A model generated the notes under the pieces. The model was not told the origin of the DNA, searched no databases, and worked only from the letters and a program-made list of their open reading frames with translations. Positions 1 through 10,447 of a stretch of DNA of 33,155 nt are shown here, in pieces. Every line of letters starts with the position of its first letter. Within the stretch, counting starts at the first letter, position 1. A program made the position numbers and the translations under genes. Source of the stretch: Senegalia massiliensis (lineage in GTDB: Bacteria > Bacillota > Clostridia > Tissierellales > SIT17); NCBI RefSeq assembly GCF_009911265.1, contig NZ_QXXA01000020.1, positions 1 through 33,155 of the forward strand, read 5' to 3'.

Positions 1-105
1 CTTTTTTTATTTTCTTTTAAATTCTTTTTTTATTTAGAAAGACAAGCTTTCCTGACGACTCTTAGTACTATATCAAAATATTTTAAAGTTGTCAAGGATA
101 TTTTT
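1..105 (-). promoter_or_regulatory. rRNA-operon type promoter and leader (leftward)
   Basis: Read on the minus strand, this stretch has a consensus -35 TTGACA (plus 90-95), a 17-nt spacer and -10 TATAGT (plus 67-72), followed by TACTAAGAGTCGTC and an A-rich leader. The same block, nearly base for base, stands at 32920-33022 in front of what looks like a 16S rRNA leader. I therefore infer that a leftward rRNA operon begins just outside the window. The rRNA gene itself is not visible. Promoter confidence is high; assignment to an rRNA operon rests on the match with the right end. Confidence 0.8.
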
Positions 106-129
106 GAAAAAGGGGAATTAACCCCAAAT

Positions 130-924
130 TTATTCTGCATAAATCTTATTTAATTCTTTTCTAAACTTCTGTATTATTTTCTTTTCTAGTCTTGATATAG
201 TCATTTGACTCATACCAATTTCTTCTGCTATTGCTATTTGAGTTTTCCTATTAAAATATCTATCTTTTATTATTTTCTTTTCTATATCATTTAATTTTTC
301 AATAGTATCTAGTAGAAAATCTCTATTTTCTATTTTAAGCAAATGATGATCTTCTTCTCCTATTAATGCTGCTAAATTTACATCTTTATCTTCTCCATCT
401 GAATCAAGAGAAGCATCTAATGAATGAGGGGTATAAACTTTACTTGCCTCCATAGCTTCTAATACTTCTTCTTCTGTAGAGTTTAAATACTCAGCTATAT
501 CACCAACAGTAGGAGTTTTTTGTAATTGTTGACTTAATAATAATTTTGCATTATTTATTTTCTTTGAAAGTTCTTGTATCCTTCTTGGAACCCTTATAGA
601 CCAACCTTTATCTCTAAAATATTTTTTTATTTCACCTATTATTGTGGGAGTTGCAAAACTAGAAAATTCATATCCTTTTTCTAAATCATACCTGTCTATA
701 GCATAAATTAAACCTAAAGATGCTACTTGATAAATATCATCAAAATCTATACCTCTATTAGCATATTTTTTTGATAATATTTCTGCTATATAAAGGTGTC
801 TATTTATAAGCTCATCTCTGATTTCCTTATCATTAGTTTCAGCATATATTTTAAATAATTTCTTAACATCTACTTTTTCATCATCTGCATTATATGATTT
901 TGTGGCAGAATTTTTATTTACCAT
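130..924 (-). CDS. sigB: RNA polymerase sigma factor SigB (general stress, SigB/SigF/SigG family)
   Basis: This 264-residue sigma-70 family protein has region 2 around residues 40-115 (including DDIYQVASLGLIYAIDRYD and the promoter-melting segment FSSFATPTIIGEIKKYFRD). Region 3 covers about 120-175 (VPRRIQELSKK) and the region 4 helix-turn-helix lies near 225-255 (IAEEIGMSQMTISRLEKK). It directs RNA polymerase to stress-type promoters. It is the last gene of rsbV-rsbW-sigB, starting 1 nt after the rsbW stop, so translation is probably coupled. The partner switch is of RsbW type rather than SpoIIAB type, which favours SigB over the sporulation factor SigF. The family is sure; the SigB-versus-SigF choice is an inference from rsbW. 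Confidence 0.88.
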   Translation of the reverse strand: MVNKNSATKSYNADDEKVDVKKLFKIYAETNDKEIRDELINRHLYIAEILSKKYANRGIDFDDIYQVASLGLIYAIDRYDLEKGYEFSSFATPTIIGEIKKYFRDKGWSIRVPRRIQELSKKINNAKLLLSQQLQKTPTVGDIAEYLNSTEEEVLEAMEASKVYTPHSLDASLDSDGEDKDVNLAALIGEEDHHLLKIENRDFLLDTIEKLNDIEKKIIKDRYFNRKTQIAIAEEIGMSQMTISRLEKKIIQKFRKELNKIYAE

Positions 925-925
925 A

Positions 926-1378
926 TTAATCTACCCCTAACATTTTCATCATACGAATAATTGTACCCTTACCTTCTGTGGTTTTTATTTTAACATCATC
1001 CATTAGTGTTCTTATTATAAATAAACCTAATCCACCTTCTGATAATTCTTCTATATTAGGTTCTTTTATACAAACGTTAGCCTTTTCTTTCCCTGTATCT
1101 TTTATTTGTATTTCTATTTTATCATTGTGAGCAAAAAATTCTATATCATATGTGTCATTTATATTTTTACATCCATGTCTTATTGCATTTGCACAAGCTT
1201 CACCTATAGCTACTTTAATATCATCAATTTCATCAATATTAAAACCTATACGATTTGCAATTGAAGAAGCTGTAAGTCTTATAAGACTTACATATTCAGC
1301 TTTATTAGGCATACTTAATTTTATATGATCTACATTTTCTTTTCCATTATCTATTGTATCTAACTTTAAATCTTCCAC
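926..1378 (-). CDS. rsbW: anti-sigma-B factor, serine-protein kinase RsbW
   Basis: This 150-residue GHKL-fold kinase has an N box near EACANAIRHG (residues about 62-71) and a glycine-rich G2 box EGGLGLFII (about 114-122). Family members bind and silence the sigma factor and phosphorylate the STAS antagonist. The opening HIKLSMPNKAEYVSLIRLT and the spacing to the N box resemble RsbW more than SpoIIAB, which is shorter and differs at the N-terminus. The start is GTG at 1378, supported by AGGGGGTG 6-8 nt upstream; the preceding rsbV stop lies 2 nt before it. It sits between its antagonist (rsbV) and its target (sigB). Confidence 0.88.
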   Translation of the reverse strand: MEDLKLDTIDNGKENVDHIKLSMPNKAEYVSLIRLTASSIANRIGFNIDEIDDIKVAIGEACANAIRHGCKNINDTYDIEFFAHNDKIEIQIKDTGKEKANVCIKEPNIEELSEGGLGLFIIRTLMDDVKIKTTEGKGTIIRMMKMLGVD

Positions 1379-1380
1379 TT

Positions 1381-1701
1381 TTACACCCCCTTAACTACAA
1401 AAACTTTGTTTAGTCCTGTAATTTCAAATAATTTAACTATGTTAGGGCGTAAGTTTATTATCATTATATTTTTTTCAGTTTTTTTCAATTTTTTCAATCC
1501 ACTTATTAGCACACCAAGTCCTGTAGAGTCTATATATTCTAACTTTTCTCCATCTATTATTATATCACTTTCTTTAGATTCTATAACATTTAATAATATT
1601 TCTTTAAATTTAGGAGCTGTATATATATCAATTTCCCCTTGTGGTTTTAATACCCATGATTCTTTCTCTTCATTATACGATTTATCTACATTCAACGCCA
1701 T
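1381..1701 (-). CDS. rsbV: anti-anti-sigma factor RsbV (STAS domain)
   Basis: This is a STAS-domain protein of 106 residues if started at the ATG at 1701. That start has GGAGG 9-12 nt upstream; the frame stays open further upstream but has no ribosome-binding site there. The conserved YIDSTGLGVL motif carries the phosphorylatable serine at about residue 59. In the family, unphosphorylated RsbV binds RsbW and frees SigB; RsbW phosphorylates it to reverse this. It is the first gene of the operon, behind a SigB-like and a SigA-like promoter. No upstream regulators such as RsbU are present, so the phosphatase input must be encoded elsewhere. Confidence 0.88.
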   Translation of the reverse strand: MALNVDKSYNEEKESWVLKPQGEIDIYTAPKFKEILLNVIESKESDIIIDGEKLEYIDSTGLGVLISGLKKLKKTEKNIMIINLRPNIVKLFEITGLNKVFVVKGV

Positions 1702-1738
1702 TATAAATCCTCCTCCAAAATTTTTTATCCTTAGTCCC

Positions 1739-1767
1739 ATTATAAAAAGGATAAAGCAAAATTTCAA
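1739..1767 (-). promoter_or_regulatory. possible SigA promoter for rsbV-rsbW-sigB
   Basis: On the minus strand, TTGAAA (plus 762-767), a 17-nt spacer and TATAAT (plus 739-744) precede rsbV by about 40 nt. The match is good, but in such AT-rich DNA chance matches are common. It overlaps the gyrA terminator hairpin. It would give basal expression independent of SigB. Confidence 0.5.
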
Positions 1768-1782
1768 CTTGCCTTATCCTTT
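1746..1782 (-). terminator. terminator of gyrA
   Basis: On the minus strand the arms AAAGGATAA-GCAA and TTGC-TTATCCTTT form a stem of about 13 bp with one A/C mismatch and a loop of 9-10 nt. A short T-rich tail follows, about 25 nt after the gyrA stop. It is probably the gyrA terminator. A SigB-type promoter lies directly upstream, so SigB-initiated transcripts would begin within the first arm. Confidence 0.65.
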
Positions 1783-1807
1783 ATACCCTATAATTTTCAA
1801 AATAAAC
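1783..1807 (-). promoter_or_regulatory. SigB-type promoter of the rsbV-rsbW-sigB operon
   Basis: On the minus strand GTTTAT (plus 802-807), a 13-nt spacer and GGGTAT (plus 783-788) closely match the known SigB consensus GTTTAA-N12-15-GGGTAT. The -35 lies just past the gyrA stop codon. Autoregulation of sigB operons by SigB is established in other Bacillota, and this site would provide it here. Confidence 0.7.
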
Positions 1808-1808
1808 T

Positions 1809-3926
1809 TTATTTCTCTTCTATTTCTTCATTCATTACTTTTGCTATGGATACAACTCTATCATCTTTATCAACTTTCATGATTTTAACACCTTGTGTAG
1901 TTCTACCCATTTGAGATATACCAGCTATTTTAAGTCTTATTATTATACCTAAATAACTAATTATCATTATTTCATCTTCTTTGTTTACAACTCTAGCTCC
2001 TACTACATCTCCAGTGTGAGGTTTTATATTATAAGTCTTTATTCCTTTCCCACCCCTAGTTTGAGTCCTATACTCACTTAAATCTGTTCTTTTACCAAAA
2101 CCTTTTTCACTTATTACAAGTAAATCAGTTCCTTCTTCTACAAGATTCATAGATATTACTTTATCTTCTCTATTTAATGAAATAGCTTTAACTCCCATAG
2201 CTGCTCTACCCATATTTCTTACATCTTTTTCATTAAATCTTATAGACATACCAAAGATTGTAGTAACTATTATATCACTTTCACCATTAGTCTTCTTAAC
2301 AGATATAAGCTCATCATCTTCTTTCAGATTTATAGCAATAAGACCACTTTTTCTTATAGATTCAAATTGATTTACATTAGTCTTTTTAACTAAACCATTT
2401 TGAGTTGCAAATATAAGATAATTATCTTCCTTAAATTCTTTTATTGGTATTATTGATTTTATTGTTTCACCAGCTTCTAATTGAAGGAGATTAACTACTG
2501 CTGTTCCTTTAGCCTGTCTTTTAGCTTCAGGAATTTCAAAGGCTCTAAGTGTATAAACTTTCCCTTTACTTGTAAAGAACAATAAGTTATCATGGGTAGA
2601 TGTTATTATTATATCTTCTACAAAATCTTCATCCCTTGTAGTAAGCCCTGTAACTCCTCTTCCACCTCTATTTTGTAATTTATATGTGTCTTCTGGTAAT
2701 CTTTTAATATAACCAAAATGTGTAAGTGTTATCACGATATTTTCTTCATCTATCATATCTGCTATATTAATTTCATCTACAGAATTTTTAATTTCTGTTC
2801 TTCTATCATCACCATATTTATCTCTTATTTCTAATATTTCATCTTTTACAATTTTATATATTAGTCTTTCATTTGCAAGTATTTCTTTTAATCTATTTAT
2901 TTCTTTTATTAAATCATTATATTCTTGTTCTATTTTATCTCTTTCAAGTCCTGTTAATTTTTGAAGTCTCATATCTAATATAGCTTGTGCTTGTATTTCA
3001 GTAAGTCCAAATTTAGATATCAATCCTTCTTTTGCTTGAGGTGCATTTTTACTTCCTCTGATTAATTTTATTACTTCATCAATATTATCTAATGCTATTT
3101 TTAAACCTTCTAAAATATGAGCTCTTGCTTCTGCTTTATCAAGTTCATATTTAGTTCTTCTAGTTATAACATCTTTTTGATGCTCTAAATAATGATTTAA
3201 TATTTGCTTTAGTGTAAGTACTTTAGGCTCATCATTTACTAAAGCTATCATTATAAGGCTATAAGTGTCTTGCATTTGAGTATGCTTGTAAAGATTATTT
3301 AAAACTACATTTGGATTTGCATCTCTTTTTAATTCTATTACAATTCTCATACCATTTCTATCTGATTCATCTCTTAAATCTGATATGCCTTCTAATTTTT
3401 TATCCCTAACTAAATGAGCTATTTTTTCTATTAATCTTGCTTTGTTTACTTGATAAGGTATTTCAGTTACTATTATTCTATTTTTATTGTTTTTCATTGG
3501 CTCTATAGTAGTTTTAGCACGTACCTTTACTTTACCTCTACCAGTTCTATATGCTTCTTTTATAGCTTCTTTACCTGTTATAGTAGCACCAGTTGGGAAA
3601 TCTGGACCTTTAATCTTCGTCATTATATCTTTTAATTCTGCTTCTGGATTATCTATTAGCATAACTACTGCATCTATAACTTCACGTAAGTTATGTGGAG
3701 GTATTGATGTTGCCATACCTACTGCTATACCATTAGTTCCATTTACAAGTAGATTAGGGAATCTACTCGGTAATACTATAGGTTCTTCTAATTCTTCATC
3801 AAAGTTTGGTCTATAGTCAATTGTATTCTTTCCTATATCTCTTAACATTTCAACGGTAATTTTGCTCATTTTCGCTTCAGTGTAACGCATTGCAGCTGCG
3901 CCATCTCCATCCACTGATCCAAAGTT
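1809..3926 (-). CDS. gyrA: DNA gyrase subunit A, exon 2 (residues 108-812)
   Basis: This is the major part of GyrA: the breakage-reunion domain and the C-terminal DNA-wrapping beta-pinwheel. The frame is open upstream of the first GTG (3914), and the exon begins with codons for NFGSVDGDGAAAMRYTEA, which follow exon 1 exactly as in other GyrA proteins. Numbered through the junction, the catalytic tyrosine is Tyr122, the same as in E. coli. A GyrA-box-like QNRGGRGVTG lies in the C-terminal half and further blade motifs follow. Joined to exon 1 the protein has 812 residues, a normal length. Together with GyrB it introduces negative supercoils. Without splicing no functional GyrA could be made. 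Confidence 0.95.
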   Translation of the reverse strand, partial: NFGSVDGDGAAAMRYTEAKMSKITVEMLRDIGKNTIDYRPNFDEELEEPIVLPSRFPNLLVNGTNGIAVGMATSIPPHNLREVIDAVVMLIDNPEAELKDIMTKIKGPDFPTGATITGKEAIKEAYRTGRGKVKVRAKTTIEPMKNNKNRIIVTEIPYQVNKARLIEKIAHLVRDKKLEGISDLRDESDRNGMRIVIELKRDANPNVVLNNLYKHTQMQDTYSLIMIALVNDEPKVLTLKQILNHYLEHQKDVITRRTKYELDKAEARAHILEGLKIALDNIDEVIKLIRGSKNAPQAKEGLISKFGLTEIQAQAILDMRLQKLTGLERDKIEQEYNDLIKEINRLKEILANERLIYKIVKDEILEIRDKYGDDRRTEIKNSVDEINIADMIDEENIVITLTHFGYIKRLPEDTYKLQNRGGRGVTGLTTRDEDFVEDIIITSTHDNLLFFTSKGKVYTLRAFEIPEAKRQAKGTAVVNLLQLEAGETIKSIIPIKEFKEDNYLIFATQNGLVKKTNVNQFESIRKSGLIAINLKEDDELISVKKTNGESDIIVTTIFGMSIRFNEKDVRNMGRAAMGVKAISLNREDKVISMNLVEEGTDLLVISEKGFGKRTDLSEYRTQTRGGKGIKTYNIKPHTGDVVGARVVNKEDEIMIISYLGIIIRLKIAGISQMGRTTQGVKIMKVDKDDRVVSIAKVMNEEIEEK

Positions 3927-3939
3927 CAGTTATGTTATC

Positions 3940-3985
3940 CTATAAGTTTTTTATCTTATAGTTCTATAGCTTGAATTTGCTATAG
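3940..3985 (-). other. two hairpins at the 3' end of the gyrA intron (P9-like)
   Basis: Minus-strand RNA would fold GCTATAG/CTATAGC (plus 3964-3970 with 3979-3985) and then CTATAAG/CTTATAG (plus 3940-3946 with 3955-3961), just before the terminal G of the intron. Small helices in this place correspond to P9-type peripheral elements of group I introns. Confidence 0.6.
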
Positions 3986-4163
3986 CTCAGCATACCTTTT
4001 TACGTAAATATTTAACTACAACGTAGAACGGCCTCTTGGAAGAATTATAGTCTGTTTAACACCAGGATCATCTTCTATGCGTTGCCCCTGACCAGAGTAT
4101 TATCTCTAGCCTTCGGTTCTGATTCCCATCTCAGGGTTCCAGCTTAATTCCGTTCTAATATAC

Positions 4164-4983
4164 TTAATTCTCCAGTAGTTTTGAATTAAGTCGGCAAAAA
4201 TTTTGATATTTCTCATGTTTTCTATTTAGATAAATATTTGCATCACTATATAAATAATTTAATAATTTTATTATCTCTTTTTTTGAAGTTATTCTATAAC
4301 GATATATAGATTTATATTTTTTTATATTGTAATTCTTCACATTACTATTTTCTTCAGCTATTTTCTTAATATATTTTAAAATATTAATTCCCATTCCAAA
4401 TCCTAATTCAGCACAGTTATTATTCCAAGATAACCATCCATCTCCATCAAATATTCCTCTAATATAATGAGGTACTAAATTACTATTAAGTTCATAATAT
4501 CTTTCTTTTTTGCTTTTATGATTATCTATATAATGAAACATTAAATCGTTATATATTTTATGAGAATGAATTATTATCCTTGCTGATTCATATTTTTTAT
4601 TTTTTATTTTTTAATTTTCGTTTTTCAATATTAATAGGATGATTAGAACTAATACTTTTCTTAAATTTATTTAAATGTTTAATATCTTCTATTGATAATC
4701 CAATACTTAAAATATTAGTATTTTGATGTAAACTACCATCCGCTAATATAAAACCTAACCAATACGCTTTTTCTTCAGTATCAATAACTTCAAAATAATT
4801 ATCTTGGCATTTATATTTTACTCTTCTATCTTCATATATATTTAACATTTTAAGTTTATTAGCTAAAGTTTCTCTATGAATACCAAATTTTTTAGCACAA
4901 ACTGTAATTGATATATTATTTTCATTAAAATAATTCGCAGCTTGTAATATAGTTAATGCTTTTTTTGAGTTTATAGAATACAT
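4164..4983 (-). pseudogene. intron-encoded LAGLIDADG homing endonuclease, frame broken by a 7-bp repeat
   Basis: Two adjacent reading frames make one endonuclease. The first (4597-4983, ATG at 4983 with GGGAGG upstream) has an N-terminal helix-turn-helix (about residues 8-48) and the first LAGLIDADG motif LGFILADGS (76-84, acidic Asp82). It ends at a TAA inside TAAAAAA repeated three times (4593-4613). The second (to 4164) continues in the +1 frame with YESARIIIHSHKIYND and the second motif YIRGIFDGDGWL. Removing one 7-nt copy rejoins them as 270 residues through KLKNKKYESAR. Such enzymes cut intronless alleles and spread the intron. As sequenced only half-proteins would be made, unless slippage occurs or the base count is wrong. 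Confidence 0.85.
4593..4613 (-). repeat. 3 x 7-bp tandem repeat (TAAAAAA) in the homing endonuclease gene
   Basis: Plus strand TTTTTTA occurs three times without interruption. Each unit changes the frame by one base; two copies keep the endonuclease frame open, three copies break it. This is a typical slipped-strand expansion site. Confidence 0.9.
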
Positions 4984-5046
4984 TATAAATCCTCCCAATG
5001 TATCATCCTCAATTAATTCTATATCAAAATATTATGAGAATATCTA

Positions 5047-5370
<324 letters not shown>

Positions 5371-5398
5371 CTATAATACTCCTCCTTTATAATAACAA

Positions 5399-7613
<2,215 letters not shown>

Positions 7614-7636
7614 AAAATCATCCTTTCTGTAACGCC

Positions 7637-8749
7637 TTATTTACTATATAAAATATCTCCATCCTTAATATAATAAGTTTTTTTATCTATTTTGTCCATA
7701 TGGGGAGTATTTATATCATCATTAGATGTTATTATTGTTTGAATATCTTTAAATCTAGAAACAAGATATCTACGTCTGTTTATATCTAACTCTGAGAATA
7801 CATCATCTAAAAGTAATATTGGATATTCTTCTGTTTCTTGTTTTATAAGTTCGATTTCAGCTAATTTAAGTGATAATACAGTAGTCCTTTTTTGTCCTTG
7901 TGATCCAAACATTCTTACATCTTTATCATTTATTTTAATTTCCAAATCATCTTTATGTGGTCCAATGCTTGTACTTCCTTTTTCTATATCATTATTTTCA
8001 TTTTCTAATAATATTTTTTCGAAATTTTTTATTATTGTGTTTTTATCCATTTTATTTATATTTAAAGATGAGATATAAGATATATCTAAAACTTCTTCAC
8101 CTTTAGTTATACTTTTATGAATTTCTTTTGATATAGGTATCAGTCTATTTACAAAAGAGTTTCTAAATATCATTATTTTTGTTCCTAACTCTATTAATTG
8201 TTTATTCCATACAAATAATAATTTTCTTTTTTTGTCATCATAAGGTATCACTTTAAGTAAATTATTTCTTTGGGCTAATACTCTGCTATAATCATTTAAT
8301 ATACTTTTATAAATAGGTTTTATCTGTGTTATTTCTATATCTAAAAAATTTCGTCTATGATATGGACCTTCTTTTACAATTTTTAAATCTTCTGGTGAAA
8401 ATATAACTGCCTGTAAAACACCAAATATATCTGATATTTTATCTTGTTCAATACCATTTATTTTGATTCTTTTAGGTTTATTATTATCTAATTTTATTTC
8501 TATTGTTTTTATAGTATCTTCTTTTACTAATTCTACACCTACATATGCTTCATTTTTATTTAAATTTATAAGTTCCTTATCTTTATTTGTTCTAAAAGAT
8601 TTTCCACTTGAAGCTATATATAAAGATTCTAATAAATTAGTTTTACCTTCACCATTTTCTCCTAAAAATATATTAAGATTAGAATTTAAAAACACTTTTA
8701 TTCCTTTATAGTTTCTAAAATTTATTAACTTTACACTTTTTATATGCAT
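7637..8749 (-). CDS. recF: DNA replication and repair protein RecF
   Basis: RecF is an SMC-like ATPase that helps load RecA at single-strand gaps. The Walker A motif GENGEGKT lies at residues about 30-37. Near the C-terminus are the signature GSQGQKRTTVLSLKLAE and the Walker B ILLLDDVFSELD, followed by IITSND. I start it at ATG 8749 (MHIKSVKLINFRNY, 370 residues) after AAAGGGTG; the frame is open 16 codons further upstream, but RecF proteins begin at this point. It belongs to the minus-strand origin operon, between yaaA and remB. Confidence 0.95.
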   Translation of the reverse strand: MHIKSVKLINFRNYKGIKVFLNSNLNIFLGENGEGKTNLLESLYIASSGKSFRTNKDKELINLNKNEAYVGVELVKEDTIKTIEIKLDNNKPKRIKINGIEQDKISDIFGVLQAVIFSPEDLKIVKEGPYHRRNFLDIEITQIKPIYKSILNDYSRVLAQRNNLLKVIPYDDKKRKLLFVWNKQLIELGTKIMIFRNSFVNRLIPISKEIHKSITKGEEVLDISYISSLNINKMDKNTIIKNFEKILLENENNDIEKGSTSIGPHKDDLEIKINDKDVRMFGSQGQKRTTVLSLKLAEIELIKQETEEYPILLLDDVFSELDINRRRYLVSRFKDIQTIITSNDDINTPHMDKIDKKTYYIKDGDILYSK

Positions 8750-8850
8750 AACAGCACACCCTTTATTATACCACTTTAAAAAAACAAATACAAACACTCG
8801 TTCCTTTTACTTGATTTTTTCTTTTTATATGCTCTTTTATAGCTTAATAT

Positions 8851-9060
8851 TTATTTTATTATTATTTTTTCTTCATTTTCAACTTCTACAATATCATTTT
8901 TCCTTATTTTTTTTCCTCTCATTGTATTTTTTTCTCCATTAACTTTTACTTTTCCTTCTTTTATAAGAAATTTACTATGTCCACCTGTTTGTGTAATATC
9001 TGCATATTTTAATAATTGATCTAACTTAATATAATCTGTATCAATTTTTACTTCTCTCAT
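8851..9060 (-). CDS. yaaA: S4-domain RNA-binding protein YaaA
   Basis: This 69-residue protein is essentially one S4 domain: IKLDQLLKYADITQTGGHSKFLIKEGKVKVNG. Proteins of this type sit between dnaN and recF throughout the Bacillota and are thought to bind RNA or ribosomal particles. The start at ATG 9060 follows GGAGAGAG. About 100 nt without a gene separate it from recF. Confidence 0.9.
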   Translation of the reverse strand: MREVKIDTDYIKLDQLLKYADITQTGGHSKFLIKEGKVKVNGEKNTMRGKKIRKNDIVEVENEEKIIIK

Positions 9061-9084
9061 TATACTCTCTCCTTTAAAATATAA

Positions 9085-9106
9085 TAGACACCTGAATAGG
9101 TGCCTA
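9085..9106 (-). terminator. weak hairpin between dnaN and yaaA
   Basis: Minus strand TAGGCACCT-ATTC-AGGTGTCTA forms a 9-bp stem with one G-T pair, 10 nt after the dnaN stop. It is followed by the U-rich run TTATATTTT. It may terminate or attenuate transcription between dnaN and yaaA. Confidence 0.55.
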
Positions 9107-9115
9107 TTTAATGAT

Positions 9116-10219
9116 TTAATTTACTTCTGCAAGTCTTACTGGTAACACCAAATAAGTGTAGTTTTCATCTTCTACTGGTTTTATTATACATGGATTTACA
9201 TTAGATATAAAGTTCATATTTATTATATCACTATCTATAACTTTTAAACCATCTAAAATATATTTAGAATTAAAAGCTATTGTAATATCTTCACCTTCCA
9301 ACTCTATATCTAACTCTTCATGTACATTACCAATTTCAGAATTAGATGTTATTGTCATTTTATTGTCTTTTATTTCAAACTTAACTAAATTATTTCTTCC
9401 TTCACGTGCTAAAAGTGATGCTCTTTCTATACTTTGTTTTATATTATTAGTTTTTACTGTAACTTTAGATGTATATTCTTCTCTTATTATGTCCTTATAG
9501 TTTAAAAATTGCCCTTCTAATAATCTTGAATTAATTATTGTATCACCTAAATCAAATAATATATGATTTGTTGTGAATTTTATATTTACATTATCATCTT
9601 CTTCATCTAATATTCTACTTACTTCATTTAATGTTTTAGAAGGTATTACTACTTTTAAATCTTCACAATCAGCTTTAGATTTTTTAAGAGCTAATCTATA
9701 GCCATCTAATGCTACTAAAGCTAAATCATTATTTTTTATTTCAAGTAATGCTCCAGTAAGTATAGGTCTTGTTTCTTCTACTGCTGTTGCAAAGACAGTT
9801 TGTCTTATCATATTTTTTAGTAAGTCTTTTGGAATATCAAATGAACTTTCATTATCTATATAAGGTAGCTCCGGATATTCTTCAGCAGAATGTCCTTGAA
9901 TATTAAACTCTGAATTACTACAACTAATATGTATATTATTATCATCGTCGGTAGTAATAATTACTTCATCATTAGGTAACTTTTTTATTATATCTCCAAA
10001 TATTCTAGATGTTATAACAATTTTACCTTCTTCTATAACTTCACAATCTAATTTTGTTTCTATTCCTAATTCTAAATCAGTTCCAGTTAATTGTAACTTA
10101 TTTTCATATGCTTCTACTAAAATACCACTTAGTATTGGTAATGTAGTTTTTGATGAAATTCCTTTTTGTACTATGGATATATATTTTGACAATATATTTT
10201 GTCCGATTTTAATTTTCAT
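9116..10219 (-). CDS. dnaN: DNA polymerase III beta subunit (sliding clamp)
   Basis: The 367-residue beta clamp has the expected three-domain plan. The N-terminus MKIKIGQNILSKYISIVQKGISSKTTLPILSGILVE and the C-terminal NPCIIKPVEDENYTYLVLPVRL are family signatures. The clamp ring tethers DNA polymerase III and many repair proteins. The start at ATG 10219 has AGGGAGG upstream. A perfect DnaA box (10220-10228) lies directly between this ribosome-binding site and the start codon. It follows dnaA after a 228-nt gap that holds oriC elements. Confidence 0.97.
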   Translation of the reverse strand: MKIKIGQNILSKYISIVQKGISSKTTLPILSGILVEAYENKLQLTGTDLELGIETKLDCEVIEEGKIVITSRIFGDIIKKLPNDEVIITTDDDNNIHISCSNSEFNIQGHSAEEYPELPYIDNESSFDIPKDLLKNMIRQTVFATAVEETRPILTGALLEIKNNDLALVALDGYRLALKKSKADCEDLKVVIPSKTLNEVSRILDEEDDNVNIKFTTNHILFDLGDTIINSRLLEGQFLNYKDIIREEYTSKVTVKTNNIKQSIERASLLAREGRNNLVKFEIKDNKMTITSNSEIGNVHEELDIELEGEDITIAFNSKYILDGLKVIDSDIINMNFISNVNPCIIKPVEDENYTYLVLPVRLAEVN

Positions 10220-10447
10220 TGTGGATAACCTCCCTTTAATTAAATAATAGAATAAATAAACTTAATTTAGTAGTATTAGTAATAGGGGCTGTGAATTTGT
10301 GGATAACTATTTGGAATATATAAAATCATTAATATAGAACTGTTAGTAAAATGTTATTAACATGTATCAACTTATCCACATATACACTTTAAATTTTAAT
10401 TTTAAAAGATATCAACAATAGCTTCACATAATATTAACATACAATTG
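10220..10447. other. oriC: oriC, unwinding region between dnaA and dnaN
   Basis: Three perfect DnaA boxes (TTATCCACA) stand at 10220-10228 (minus), 10298-10306 (minus) and 10372-10380 (plus). Next to the 10298 box come a box-like TGTGAATT (10290-10297), the short GC-rich GGGC (10286-10289) and six triplets TAG-TAG-TAT-TAG-TAA-TAG (10268-10285), then AT-only DNA to about 10231. This order (double box, GC step, DnaA-trios, AT-rich element) is the basal unwinding system described for B. subtilis. The position downstream of dnaA also agrees. Gene orientation flips on either side of this region and dnaA. Confidence 0.88.
10268..10285 (-). promoter_or_regulatory. DnaA-trio array
   Basis: Read 3'-5' on the plus strand from the GC step, the triplets are GAT, AAT, GAT, TAT, GAT, GAT. 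Five of six fit the published 3'-[G/A]AT-5' DnaA-trio motif that guides DnaA onto single strands during origin opening. They start next to the GC-rich GGGC and lead into AT-rich DNA. Confidence 0.8.

Noticed and set aside
4593-4613. Programmed -1 ribosomal frameshift to join the endonuclease halves.
   Set aside because: The A-rich tract looks slippery, but the needed shift is +1 (or -2), so a -1 slip would not join the frames; repeat expansion explains it better.
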